This document shows positions 43,203 to 55,130 of a stretch of 64,000 nucleotides of DNA, in pieces. Location of the stretch: NCBI RefSeq assembly GCF_000740895.1, contig NC_025261.1, positions 1,240,001 through 1,304,000 of the forward strand. Reading direction: 5' to 3'. The notes beneath the pieces are model-generated. The model had not been told where the DNA came from. It worked only from the letters and a program-made list of their open reading frames with translations, and ran no database searches. Both the position numbers and the translations under genes were made by a program. Origin of the DNA: Theileria orientalis strain Shintoku. Taxonomy: Eukaryota; Apicomplexa; Aconoidasida; Piroplasmida; Theileriidae. The stretch's first letter is position 1, and the number at the start of each line of letters is the position of its first letter.

Positions 43203-46200
43203 ATGTGCCTAAATAAAATAATTACACATCTAGCATATTTGCTAGGATTTGCAATCCTTAACATGAGAAATGTTGGTTGTGACTCGGGAAAGACAGATCT
43301 CTCCGGAGTCAGTGAAAGTTTAGCCTCGACCGTCTCACTCTTCATCTTCATCCTGGTCTCGTCATGCTTCCTACAGTTTATAATGTCCAAGATAAACGAT
43401 AAAATACCAATCTCGCTGATATTGTTCGTCTACGGAATGGTGATTTACGGCATTTTGATGTCGTTTGAGGAGGAGAAGCTGCCGTTCACGTTTCTGAAAT
43501 GGCTGGCCTCGGTGAGAAGAATAGACAATTCAATACTGTATTTCATCGCACTCCCGATACTTTTGTACGAGGCGACACAGACGATCGACTGGTACTCGTT
43601 TTGCAACTTTCTGCTGGCAGGAACGACGCTGGCAGTAGTTGGAGTAAGTGTTAGACAAATCACTTGACCACTCTGCTTACCGTCACTATAGTCTAGTTAC
43701 TAATACGTGTTATTAATCTAATTTTAAATCAGGTTGTCCTGCAAGTTGGCATTTTGGGGCTGCTGTTCAACTACACACTAGGGCTAGGGGAGAAGTGGTC
43801 GTTTACGATCAGCTTTCTCCTGGCCTCGATTCTGAGTTCCACAGACCCAGTGGCAGTGCTGTCGATTTTGGGAGACACGAATGCACCTAATAAGCTAATT
43901 ACAATGTTCAATGGTAGGTATTGAAGAATTTTTATACAGTTGACACATTTATGGAGCTATACAATTAAATAAGTAGCTTTGCAGTTGTTAGGCTTACTAA
44001 ATTTGGATTGGTGACTTAGTAATGAACTGATTATAGGGGAATCACTGATAAACGATGGTACCAGTGTGCTGCTGTTTCAGTTTTTTTACCTCTTGACGAT
44101 AGGGCAGTCCTCATCGTTCCTGTACTACCTGGTGCTCTTCATCAAGCTGCTAATCGTATCGCCAGTGCTGGGCGTGGTGTGCGGGACGTTCGTGATAGTG
44201 TGGGTGTCCTTCTTCAGGAAGTGGCACGTGGTACAGAGCCTAATATCGGTGTCGATGGGCTACCTGCTCTTCTTCTGCGCAGAGTACTACCTGAACGTGT
44301 CAGGGCCGCTCTCGATAGTCTGCTACGGACTCTTCGTTAAGGCCTACGGGCTCATAGCGTTCGACCGAGAGGCGCTGGAGAAGCACCACGTCCTCGTAGA
44401 GGGACTGAGCTACATCTCTAACTACACGGTCTTCACAATCAGCGGAATTTTGACCATAGGGATGTTGAAATCGCAATTTTTGTTACCAAACATAGGTAAG
44501 CACGGAACAGCGTAGCCAGGGAACTTTTAGCGCCTGAAACAAAAATGCAAATCGTTTTTAGGGATGAAGATACTCAAGTTGTTTGGAGTGTATTTCTTTT
44601 TAAACGTAGCAAGGATAATAATGTTGTTGTCCTTCAGGCCAGTGTTGGCGTACACAGGGTACAAAATCAATTTCAAAGAGGTGCGTATATGCGTCAATGT
44701 ACTAACGTTATTGTGTAAACAGTAGTATATTCGCTAATGTATGCAGTTAGACATGGAGCATTAGAGAGTTATTTTCATATTAAACATTACATTTCACTTC
44801 ACGTGGGCCTAAGATGCAATGATTTATAGGTGGTGCTGTTGCTTTGGGGAGGACTGAGAGGAGCCATGGTGTTGGTGCTAGGACTGAGGTTGGAGAGCGA
44901 CAGTAAAATCGAGAACGCAACGAGCGACTTGATATCGTTCTACATATCAGGGAGCAGTATGCTTATACTGGTGCTGCAAGGATTCACGTTCGACTGGCTC
45001 TTTAAGTCGCTGAACCCATACCCAATGAGCCGGCAGAGAAGAGAGCACCTAACGAGGACGATGGCCTCAATAGATCGCAAGTACGAGTCGGAGATTGAAG
45101 GCCTGAAGACGCACTGGCTGTTTAGGAACTCAGACATAGTGTCGAAGGCAGGCTCGGCAGTGCCGTCTCTGGCAGACCTGAGGTGGGATAAGATGGGAAG
45201 GCTTGTGTACAGACCGAACACAACTAAGCTGGAGGACCTGGTGGTGATTGAGGAGATGAAGGAAGCAGTAGAGGCGGAGGAGGAGGTGGAGGAAGAGGAA
45301 AACATATACCTGTTTAACCAGGAGATACTGACTGGCAACAAGCTGCAGATGAAGTTGGAAAGTTCGCTGAGCTATTTGCAAATAAAGACGGATTCAAGTC
45401 TGCAAATGACGCCAAGAGACAGTTTTATAGTCAATGCAGTTGAAAGCCTAGAAAAAAGGGAAGGGGACCCTGTGGAGGAGCCAGAAGCAGAGGAAGGGGA
45501 CCTGAAGAAAGAGGATGAAACGTACGTAACGATATTCAACGCACTGTCATACGTAAGTCACGCAAGTAGTTGGATATTTAGGTACGAATGGCACAAACAC
45601 ATACAGATTACATATATGTTCGTGACTGATGGAATACGTAGATCTACGGAGAAATGTACAAAAACGACTTCATCGACGGAAAGTCACTTCTGACACTGCA
45701 GACGTGCCTGAACATATCGCTGGATTTTGCAATAAATAAACTAAATCAGCGTTCAATTTCAGTAAGTTAAAGCATAATAGTAATAGCGTCAATAGAGAAT
45801 AGTGCCATTATGCATTGGTGATAGAAATAAATGAATGATTAAATGAATAAATGCGTAGGCCTGGAAGACGCTGATGAAGACGAGCGACGTGGAAACGAGA
45901 ATGATCTACGACATAGAAAACTGGGATGAGTTGACGAAGCTGGAGAAAATGAACGGCTTTGAATTTGAATGGTTTGTCCTAAAAAGCACGATGGAGGAAA
46001 TAGTAAGGAGAAAGTTGAACTTCGTTAAAAGGACAAACGTGTCGTTCATACTCGACCTGACGCTGGCATACATAGAGGCGCACGAAAAGCTCTTCAGTAA
46101 AATGGCAAGCTCACTGGAAAACATAATGGCAAATGAACTCTTGTAAGTGGAATAGGCAATCTAAGGATACCAATTAGATTAGTAGCTATTGCCTCGACGG

Positions 46201-46568
46201 TATACCAGTGGCCGTAGTTAGCAGTAAATTAACAATTTCTCAGCCAAAGCTCCTTTAAGCAGATCAACAACGCTAAAAAGTACGTCTTCACGATCAAGAG
46301 TAGGATGAACACCAGGTTCTACTACTGTATGCTGAGGAAGACAGCGATAACAATGATTAACCTGAAGAAGGAGGTGGTGGACGGGCACTACGTGAACGGG
46401 ATGCTGCTGAGGGAAGATAGGAACCAGGTCATCAACGTGCTGGACCAGGAGCTGTACAAGAACCTGAATAAGACGAACTTCGTGAAAATGATAAAGAACC
46501 TGTTCAGGAAGTTCTTCTACCTGATCACCTTCAACAAGAAGATGCACACGACGGCAACTCCACTGTAA
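43203..46568 (+). CDS. Na+/H+ exchanger (CPA1 family)
   Basis: Eight exons: 43203-43643, 43733-43913, 44037-44495, 44562-44680, 44830-45552, 45642-45761, 45859-46142, 46244-46568; 883 residues. About twelve membrane helices occupy the first 460 residues. Transport signatures: ALPILLYEA, SILSSTDPVAVLSIL (ion-binding Asp), GESLINDGTSVLLF, and LLLWGGLRGAMVL. The long C-terminal half is soluble and helical, with an acidic stretch (EAVEAEEEVEEEEN). Exchanges Na+ for H+ to set cytosolic pH; the length and a C-terminal helical region recall plant SOS1-like exchangers. The start ATG at 43203 lies just upstream of the first helix. An apparent extension after 45552 is intron. Confidence 0.93.
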
Positions 46569-46872
46569 ACCAGCTAATTTTAAAACTAAAACACAAGTAT
46601 ATGTAAGCAAAAATTTATACACGGCTTTAGCAGATTTGGCTAATTTGAACTTGGCAAATGTGTTTGGTGAAGTATGTGATGGTGGGCGGAGGAATCAAGG
46701 AATCACAATAATAATTGTTTAAAAACGCAATTTTATGTATACAATATAAAAAACAACAATTGATATTATTTTAAACTGAAACTTTTAATTATTTAGGCTG
46801 ATATTGGTTGTTTATAAGCGGAATCCTGGACAGCAGTACGGTAAATTATCGTTTGACCAATTCCTGTAAACA

Positions 46873-48014
46873 ATGATAGACTTTCAAAACAGAGTCGGCC
46901 ACAAGACCGGCAGTGGAGCGCCAGCGAGCGCCCATGATATCGCAGCAGACAGGAGGGAGCGTTTGCGCAAGTTGGCGCTGGAAACGTTCGACCTCAGCAA
47001 GGACCCCTACTTCACGAAGAATCACATCGGACAGATAGAATGTAGGCTCTGTTTGACAATTCACACCACGGAGAGCTCGTACCTGTCCCACACGCAGGGG
47101 AGGAAGCACCAGACGAACCTGGCTAGAAGGGCAGCGAAGGAGCAGAGGGACGCCTTTACAGCGATGGCTCCACAGACAAAGGTAAGTTGCGGCCGCCATT
47201 TCAGTTACATACCAATGCAGATACACACAATTGCGTCGCATTTATGTACCATAAAGTTATTACGTATGCCGTATTCGTCGTAATGTTTCTCAGACTAGGG
47301 CCTTTAAAGCCCCTACGATTAAGATCGGAAGGCCAGGATACAGAATCACTAAGATGAGGGACCCTGTTACTAAGCAGCCGGCGCTGCTGTTCGAAATTGA
47401 GTTTCCAGAGATTCAGGGCGCACCCAAATACAGGTTCATGTCTGCGTTTGAGCAGAAGATGGAAATACCGCCGGACCCGAATTATCAGTTTTTACTATTT
47501 GCGGCAGACCCATATGAGACAATAGGTAACATAAACAGCCATTTGTAACGCATTATTAACCCATTAGTGCACAATTTATCCATAAATATGTCCTGTAAGC
47601 AGTACGACTGGTGCATGGCAACAACACTCGTACTAATATATTTATAGGCTTCAAGGTTCCCAATTTGGAAATCGACAATGGTCCTAACAAGTTATACACC
47701 TACTTTGACGAGAAGAGGAAGTTGTTTATATTTCAAGTCCATTTTAAGGTAATTTTGAGTGAATAATAGTTACTTCAATGCCACTTTTCCACAAATAGTT
47801 AAATACTCATTTAACTTGATACTTACAACACACAGTTCATTTAATTTATCAATTTGTGGCACACAATCTATCAAGTTACTTATTGCCTATTACTTAACTA
47901 CCCGTATTCACATTTTTAACAAATGCTCAGTTGAATAAGACTGTAAAGCCGCTTCCCGGACTACCTCAACGTCCAACTAAGTTTGATCATGTTGGACCAG
48001 GACCGCAGCTTTAA
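46873..48014 (+). CDS. SF3A2: Splicing factor 3A subunit 2 (Prp11)
   Basis: Four exons: 46873-47181, 47294-47525, 47648-47748, 47931-48014; 241 residues. Opening MIDFQNRVGHKTGSG is diagnostic. A matrin-type C2H2 zinc finger (IECRLCLTIHTTESSYLSH then H) follows, with the family-specific FEIEFPEI, EQKMEIPPD-x-YQFLLFAADPYETI and FQVHFK. The last exon is a short Pro-rich tail (KPLPGLPQRPTKF), far shorter than the human Pro-rich repeat. SF3A2 joins the U2 snRNP and contacts the branch site, consistent with a genome full of introns. Reading through the third donor gives a stop after five codons, so the fourth exon is preferred. Confidence 0.95.
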
Positions 48015-48090
48015 CATAGATGCATTCAGGTTTAATGTATTTTTTACAAAGGTTTTATACATCTTTTCAAATTTAATAGTTAATTAACAT

Positions 48091-48191
48091 TCTTGCTACT
48101 TCCTATCCACAACTTTAGCTACTGCCATAATTTCTGCACACTTTTGCTACTTCATATGTACAAGTTTAGCTACTGCCATAATTTCTACTCC
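48091..48191. repeat. Two-copy 51-bp direct repeat
   Basis: Copies start near 48091 and 48142 and share TTTAGCTACTGCCATAATTT plus TTGCTACTTC-TAT. They sit between the convergent SF3A2 and J-domain genes. Confidence 0.7.
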
Positions 48192-48306
48192 AGTTGCGCA
48201 GCATTAACGCAAATGCTACATCACTTAGAATGCTAACGCACAAACACCTAATCACAAAGTATGCTATAGTACACACAGTAAAGAGTGAGTTAATATATAA
48301 ATTATG

Positions 48307-50460
48307 TTACTTGTGGAAAATCCTCGATAAGTCAAACAGTGCTTGCGCATTGAGGCGGCTTGACTTGAACAGGCCACCCTTGTGGGTAGCTGGGAGCGGC
48401 AGCCACTTGAGGGCGCTCTCGTTGTTCAGGAGGTCGTTTATGAAGTCGTCGTCCAGCTTCTTCACGTCGAAGACGGTGTACAGCTCCTTATTCTTATTTA
48501 CGGCGAGGACGTGCGTGCTCGTCAGGGGCGCCTTGCTGCTGGCGCTGCCGCTGAAGTTCAAGTACAGCTGCTGCAGGTGCTTGTTCTGAGTCTTGACGCT
48601 CAGGAACTGCAGGTCCACCAGAGACAGCAGCTTCTCCTTCGCCTTGCTCTGCTCCTTCTCGGCCTCCTCGCCCTCCTCCACCACTTCCGGCTCATCGTCC
48701 TCCTCCGGGGGCAGGAGCATTCCATACGATTCATACTTGCCGTAGACGCCGGTCACGTCTGGCATCTCGTGTGCTTCTGAAGACAATGTTATCAGCTTTT
48801 GGTTACCTGGCATCATAAGGCACACTCGGTCCTTGGCGCTATGTCTAGAGCACAATACATCATAGGTGTTATCGTTTAAGTCGAATGGGTTCAGCGAAAG
48901 CAGAGAATACAGCGTTGCTTGCAGCACTGGCAAGTTTTTGCTCAGCTGGTACGCGAAGTACCTCAGTTTCGGCCCTTCGTACAGGCCGACGAACAGGTCG
49001 AACAGCTCGAGCTTTTCTGGCACCTTCGGCAAGCTCTTCGCGCTCTTCATATCGTTCAGCAGGAGCTCGTCTGTCGAGTAGTGGTCGCCAGTTGACACGA
49101 AGTAGACCTTCAGCACCCTGTGGAACTTAAGCGCCATCAGCTTCACCGAAAAGGGCACGTTCTTCTTGTTAGAGTAGAACAGCAGCCTAGTTCCCTCCAG
49201 GACGTGGAACTTTGCGTACTCGTTGAGCTTCGTCCCGTAAAAGGGGTAGTTTTCGTAGAAGTATCTACTCAGGCTCTTCACGGTGTCCATCACTCCCGTC
49301 GGCACCAACTACAGCGTTCATTTATGCCCGGAGACTAACTACACTAGGCTACCAAATACCCGTAGACTACCAACTACCCGTAGGATACCAACTACCCGTA
49401 GGATACCAAATACACTTAGACTACCGATTGAAAATTAAACTTACGTCGTACTTCTTGTCCGGGAAGAGCAGGAATATCGAGGGGTGCAGAAGCGGCTTTG
49501 TCGGAAGTCTGCTGAGCAGCTTTTCGTCGAGGAGCGCGTTGACTCTTCCGAACTTGGCGTACTTTTCAAACTTGGATGCAAACTCGTCCCACACAGGCGC
49601 AAACGACCTGCAGCGGTGGCTGTCGTCCGAGTATATAAGCACCACCCAGATCTTCTTCGAGTTCTTGACCAACTTGTCAAAGTTCAGCACCGTCAGGTCC
49701 GTGGTCCTCGACGGGATCATGTCCACTGTGTGTCCCTTCGTCTTGTCGTACATCTCCCTCAGGTGCGGGTTAACTACGCATTTTATTTAATTCATTCTCC
49801 TTGTCCGTTTAAGCTAATCAACTTTAACTAGCCAATTGACCAATATACTATCTACCTAGTATAACTTACGTATTATTTTATATGCCTCCTTTATGTTTCT
49901 AAATCTTTCTTCACACTCTACACAGTCCTTGTTCTTATCAGGGTGCCTACACATGATTTACACTCTTTGTACATAAACTATCCAGTAGGTCACTTGTTAA
50001 CTCTATAGTCTATTCCGGTACCATTTTAACGACAATTCGCGGTATTTTGCCTTTATTTCAGGCTCTTTTGCGTCCTTCGGAACCTCCAAGACGCTGTAAA
50101 TATCCACGTTCGTCTTCTTGAAGTTACTATAGGAGCCGTGCACATCTTCATAATATTTGAATACGAAAGTCACTAAATATGCGTCGTTAGGGTCAAAATA
50201 AATACACAGTTAACATATAAATTTATTATGCGACGGACCAACTAAGACAAAGAGCAACGATGTCACTATTACGTTGGACTTGAAAAAGGAATATATCTTC
50301 CCGAACTGAGATGTGTTAGATCTCGTGGACTTAACTCTGGCGTGCTAAAATGAAATAAAATAAACTCCAACACGTTACCGATGATTTTACAGCAGCTTTA
50401 GGCTTTTTCCTACAGATTAAGGCATTAAAATAAGCAAACTTACTTTGATGTTGCCTCCAT
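48307..50460 (-). CDS. J-domain membrane protein with thioredoxin-like fold
   Basis: Six exons: 50444-50460, 50239-50336, 50022-50172, 49870-49946, 49445-49773, 48307-49308; 557 residues. Layout: short basic N-terminus, one membrane helix (NVIVTSLLFVLVVTFVF), J domain (DIYSVLEVPKDAKEPEIKAK, HPD in WHPDKNK), then a thioredoxin-like domain (IWVVLIYSDDSHRCRSFAPV) in which the usual CxxC is reduced to a single Cys, and a 330-residue C-terminal region with an acidic linker. Architecture recalls DNAJC16/ERdj-type proteins. It should recruit Hsp70 at the ER or another membrane; loss of CxxC argues against oxidoreductase activity. The tiny first exon and the acceptor GCCAG at 50337 were chosen by phase. 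Confidence 0.86.
49347..49418. repeat. 18-bp minisatellite, four copies
   Basis: Unit GGATACCAACTACCCGTA and variants at 49347, 49365, 49383 and 49401, inside the intron between exons 5 and 6 of the J-domain gene. Confidence 0.85.
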
Positions 50461-50659
50461 GTCAAATTTAAGATTCTTTTGAAATAACTAAGCTTCTAGG
50501 CTGAAAAATGAACTAAATTGCCAGTTTAATTAAAAGGGTATGAATATCATAGTATGCCTAAGAGAACTGTACTATTTTCTGAAGTGTACGCTTGAGTGTT
50601 ATGTGGTAAATAGAACGTGGTTTTGTTGTAGATTCAGATTACATTATATAAATATATAA

Positions 50660-52540
50660 ATGAAAGCTGTAATATTGGCTGGTGGATTTGGAACTCGTAT
50701 TCGTCCATTAACGCTTTCCGTCCCCAAACCCCTAATTGATTTTTGTAACCTTCCTGCTGTAGAGTATCAAATTGAAGCCTGCAAAAACGTAATAAGCACA
50801 TATTTATTAAACAATTTAATATACAATTATTAAAAAGGGCTACAAACTTAGAAGTACTTTTTTAACTGTGTTTTTAGGCCGGAATTAATCGTATAATTTT
50901 CGCAGTTTCAGATTATCAGAACGTTATTGATGAGGTCAAAGTACTCGGAGAAAAGGTAGAATACCGTTTAATTAGTCACACATTAGCTGAAATTTATGCT
51001 AATATTAAATTTTAGTACTCGATTCCGATCGATTTTTCAGTGGAATCAGCACCTCTGGGAACAGGTAAACCACCCATTGCCACATTGTATGAACAGCTGG
51101 ATGCTTAAGATTGGCCAAGGATTTAATCTGCGACGAAGAAGATGATTGCGAAGAGTTCATAACATTTAATAGTGATATAATATGTAAGTATCCACTCCAC
51201 GAGTTGCTGGAGTTTCATCGAAAGAATGAAGCAAAGGTCACAATATTGGTACGTTTTTTTAAATTTACACAGTTCTTAGGTGACAACCGCCGAAAACCCA
51301 CAAGAATTTGGTGTAATTTTACACGACGACGATAACAAAATAGTATCGTTCATTGAGAAGCCCAAAGATTCAACCACAAATAAAATAAACGCGGGTTGGT
51401 TTATATTGAATATATACTATTAAATCGGTTTCGGTGGTTATTAAACTGTAATTCACTGTATATAAATCCAGTTAGCTAGTGGAGTTATTTATCATTAGCT
51501 CTAAACCTTTTTAATTTTCTAATTGCACCGGTAGACAACGCCAACAAACTTGAATATGTAGTCACCAAATCACATTTAGGTGTATATGTATTGAGTAAAG
51601 AAGTGCTGGACTCAATACCGCTGAAGAACTACTCAATAGAGCACGAGTTCTTCCCAAAGTATTTGAAGTTCGGCACCACGTTCGCGTACCACCTGGAAGG
51701 ATACTGGTGAGCTTGTGGATAATATAAAGGACGTTCAGGGCGGATATCGGAAAGCCAGGAGGGTACCTTGAGGCCCAGAACCTGTATTTAACATACCTGA
51801 ACGAAGAGAGCCGAAGTAGCGGGGACGACGCGCAGAAGCAGTTAAAAACATTCGACAAGCACGGCCTTCTCTACACTTGCTGCGTAGAGTCGCCAATTAA
51901 CAGTTTCGAGGGCCCCCAAATCAAATCGATGTCATCGGAGCTACACGATTCAGTGAACGTCAAAGGGCCAGTGTTAATAGTGAGTTGATCGATATTAACT
52001 AATTATACTAGCTGCCGACTAGATATGAATACTGTTTATTAAGTGCCATGCATTGGCACAATTTAGTGGAATGAGTAGCTGGCACTGCTGGCATTAGCAA
52101 TGCTACTATTAATAAGTTAAATGACTAATTGTTCATTCAGCATCCCACCTGCGTCATCGGGAAGGACTGTATAATAGGACCGAACGTGTGTATAGGACCA
52201 AATGTTAAAATCGGAAACGGATGTAGAATACTAAACTCGACATTGATGAAAAGTACGTTTCAGACATCCCATAATTGCCGTAGATGTTCAAGTTGACTCT
52301 AATTGTTACATAGAAGGCAGCATCATAGGCTGGGATTCCATAATAGGAAGATGGGTGAGAATTTAGCCATAAAATAGGGAAAATAGAGTAATAACTGATG
52401 TTTAGGTGAGAATAGAAGGCCTGACCATGTTAGGAAAAAGTGTAGTGATAGCAGAGTCGCTCTTCCTGAGAGGGTGTATAATACTACCACATAAGGCCAT
52501 CAATAACTCAATTTATGATCCGGGCCAAGTAATAATATAG
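50660..52540 (+). CDS. GMPPB: Mannose-1-phosphate guanylyltransferase (GDP-mannose pyrophosphorylase)
   Basis: Ten exons: 50660-50788, 50878-50955, 51016-51064, 51097-51248, 51280-51394, 51580-51706, 51739-51979, 52141-52252, 52314-52354, 52406-52540; 392 residues. N-terminal nucleotidyltransferase signature [19 protein letters not shown] and [13 protein letters not shown] metal site; IEKP and [21 protein letters not shown]. Then a left-handed beta-helix with hexapeptide repeats ([20 protein letters not shown]) and the C-terminal ILPHK. Makes GDP-mannose from mannose-1-P and GTP for GPI anchors, N-glycans and C-mannosylation of TSP1 Trp residues such as those of the TSP1 proteins in this window. 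Exon 6 start at 51580 restores the INAG-x-Y motif; an earlier acceptor (51535) would insert 15 residues. Confidence 0.93.
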
Positions 52541-52572
52541 TAAAAGACACACATATATGATAAATTACATAA

Positions 52573-53518
52573 ATGTGCACTTATTTATTGTTTCTGGCCA
52601 CAATCTGGCCAGTATTGTCCGTTAAGTTTGGAAGTACACCGAGATTCCAACTAGCACTGGGAATAAATCGCAACAACCTATCAAGTTTAAGAATACAAAA
52701 CGTACGACAAGTATTTAGAGCATAGTTGTTAAGTAAAGTGGTTAAAGCATGGACCTATAAGTTGATATTCACACACGTACATAAGTACTCTTTTGAACCA
52801 CAAGGATTCAATAAAAAACATAGATATTGCTAGATAAGAGTAAACAGTTGGCAAAAATAACAGTTTAATCTCAGGAAATAGTTCTATTCAACAAAAACAC
52901 ACCGCCGAGTTGTAAATTAGAGGTGTTTGGGAAGAATAATAGCATATGGATAGTGTCATGGACGGGGCTGCCAGGAACAATATACTCAGGGGAGAAGTAC
53001 AAGTTGAAGATAATCCTCCCCGACGGGTACCCGCTGAAGCCACCAATAATATACTTCTTACAACCAGGTGAGTAAGGAATCTTTGTTTATGGAGCTGAGT
53101 GTGTCAACAGAACAAAGCCAGTTCATTTCAGTGTAAATAAATTCTTAGCACCGGTGCACCCGCACGTGTACTCGAACGGGGATATTTGCATGAGTAGCAT
53201 CGGCTCGGAGTATCTCCCCTCGGCCTCAATATCGAGTTTCGTAGTCTCAATCATATCGATGTTGTCGTCCGCAAAGGAGAAGCGCCTGCCTATAGACAAT
53301 CATCTACGTAAGATTTGATAGGATTTATATAGTTAGCTACGGTTTATCAGCAATTAGCTTAGTTTAAAGTCTGTTATGTCTGAATGAATGACGTGCTATT
53401 TCACTTAACAGCTAATAAGACTTTGACGCAGACGTGGACATGCCACCTGGCACTTCTGAAGGAGGATTCCTGTATCACGACGACAAATGCTGAAACTGCT
53501 CAGTTCACCCTCAAATAA
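52573..53518 (+). CDS. Ubiquitin-conjugating enzyme E2 (UBE2W-like) with N-terminal leader
   Basis: Four exons: 52573-52701, 52875-53067, 53149-53307, 53412-53518; 195 residues. The UBC core has TGLPGTIYSGEKYKLKI, GYPLKPPIIYFL, and the active-site loop HPHVYSNGDICMSSIG with catalytic Cys, followed by ISMLSSAKEKRLPIDN, which resembles UBE2W. Unlike cytosolic E2s, exon 1 adds 43 residues starting with a hydrophobic signal peptide (MCTYLLFLATIWPVLSVKFG) and then a basic/hydroxylated stretch. That is the layout of bipartite apicoplast targeting, as in the ERAD-derived (SELMA) E2 of other apicomplexans. Targeting is inferred; ER lumen is the alternative. Starts 32 bases after GMPPB. Confidence 0.87.
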
Positions 53519-53537
53519 TGTTCAAATAGCAAACAAA

Positions 53538-55069
53538 ATGTTAATTTTAATATGTGTTTACATGTTAATTAGGAACTCATTATGCAATGGTTAGAATAAA
53601 AATTATATATTATTGTTGTTATTAATGACATTTTACCCTTATTGCCACTATTGTTATGTAAATATAGAATATACAAATTAGCTAGCACATTTCAACTGTC
53701 AAATTCAATTAATAAATATGATTAGATCCAAGAGATAGCATCGGCCTAAACAACTTAACAACAATAGCAAGTCTAGGTAGTGCACATGGACAATATTTAA
53801 TCTTTTAGAGTATCTAGGATGCGGCTACAACTTATTGTACAATAAGAAGAAGCAGGAGGAGAGTGCGGACAGCTATGTAATCGATACGAACTACAAAAAC
53901 CCAGTTGTCAAGTTCAACTTTTCCGGAGATATGAGCAATATAAACAGTACTCTCGAGTACTTACATCCAGACGGAACGTATATTTACAGCTCGCCAAATT
54001 GTTCAGTAAAGCAAGAGGTTACTTACAAAACATAAACACACACATATACATAAACATACACACATATATACGTAAACACACACTTAGTTACACGAAAATA
54101 TCCATAGGCACATATATTACAAACACATATACAGACTAATTAGTGCAATTTAATAATTACAATATTCATGATTACACTTTACAATGATATTTCTATCCAA
54201 TTAACTTTAATTTACAGAATAAACTGGAACAAAGTCAAAACAAGAGTGAGAAGGCGTTAAGTTCTGAACTGTCGATTGATGTTATCAACGCCAATGCGGA
54301 CGCGAGCCTGAACAAATCTAAGGATAATACATCACATAAGAACAAACTGGAAAAAACTGTTTACTGTTCCACATTCGTGGCAGGAATTAACCAAGCTCAT
54401 CACACGTTAGTCGCACAACATTGACGATACTTTAGAGAATTTACAAGGGACTTCATAACAGCAGTTTTAAGCTTAAAACGTACCCTGAGGTCTGAGAAGA
54501 AAAGAGGCTGCGTCGTCAAGCTGTATAAAAAGAAAGTGTGCTCAACCGTCAGAAAATCGTGGAGCGACTTTTTAAACTCGTATGGAACTCATTACATCTC
54601 TAAAATCGTACTAGGTTCGCCTCTTTCTACCACTTATTCCTCCTTTATTATTTAGTAGATACTTCATAAATAGTGTAATAATCTTAAACTAAATCCCTTT
54701 TTATCTACTTAGTCATTTACCATTTACTAATTTATTCACTTACTAACCGTTTCACTAGGTGGTAAAATAGTCTACAAGGAGGAGGAGGGAGCTTCTTCAA
54801 ACAGTGATAGTAAATCGAGAAACTTAAGCCTCAGTTTAACTGGAATAGACGTCAAAAACGCCAATGACAAGGACAACCTGCTAAACAAGGAAGCGAAGAA
54901 CCTTACTACTAGCGTCTATGGTGGCCTAACTTACGACAACAATAAACATTGGTTCAATGAGCTTAAGAAGGACCCCGTTCCCATTAAACTCGTCTTAACC
55001 TCGTTCAAGGACGTCTTTCACAAGTACGGCATACTCAAGGAATACATTCAGTTTATAAAAATACATTAG
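53538..55069 (+). CDS. Compact secreted MACPF/perforin-like protein
   Basis: Six exons: 53538-53589, 53726-53776, 53809-54017, 54218-54405, 54436-54614, 54759-55069; 329 residues. Exon 1 encodes a signal peptide (MLILICVYMLIRNSLCN). Family marks are EYLGCGYNLL near the start of the domain and the MACPF signature with YGTHYISKIVLGG, where exon 5 joins exon 6. A Lys/Ser/Asn-rich insert sits before it. The domain is unusually short, ends 100 residues after the signature, and no C-terminal Cys-rich beta domain typical of apicomplexan PLPs follows. Such proteins open membranes in egress or traversal; activity here is inferred and the domain may be truncated or degenerate. Only 19 bases separate it from the E2 stop. 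Confidence 0.85.
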
Positions 55070-55130
55070 TTTTACACTTCCCCTAACAACTCTCCAAGTT
55101 GAACCATAACGGTTAAAGTGTTCTTGGGGT

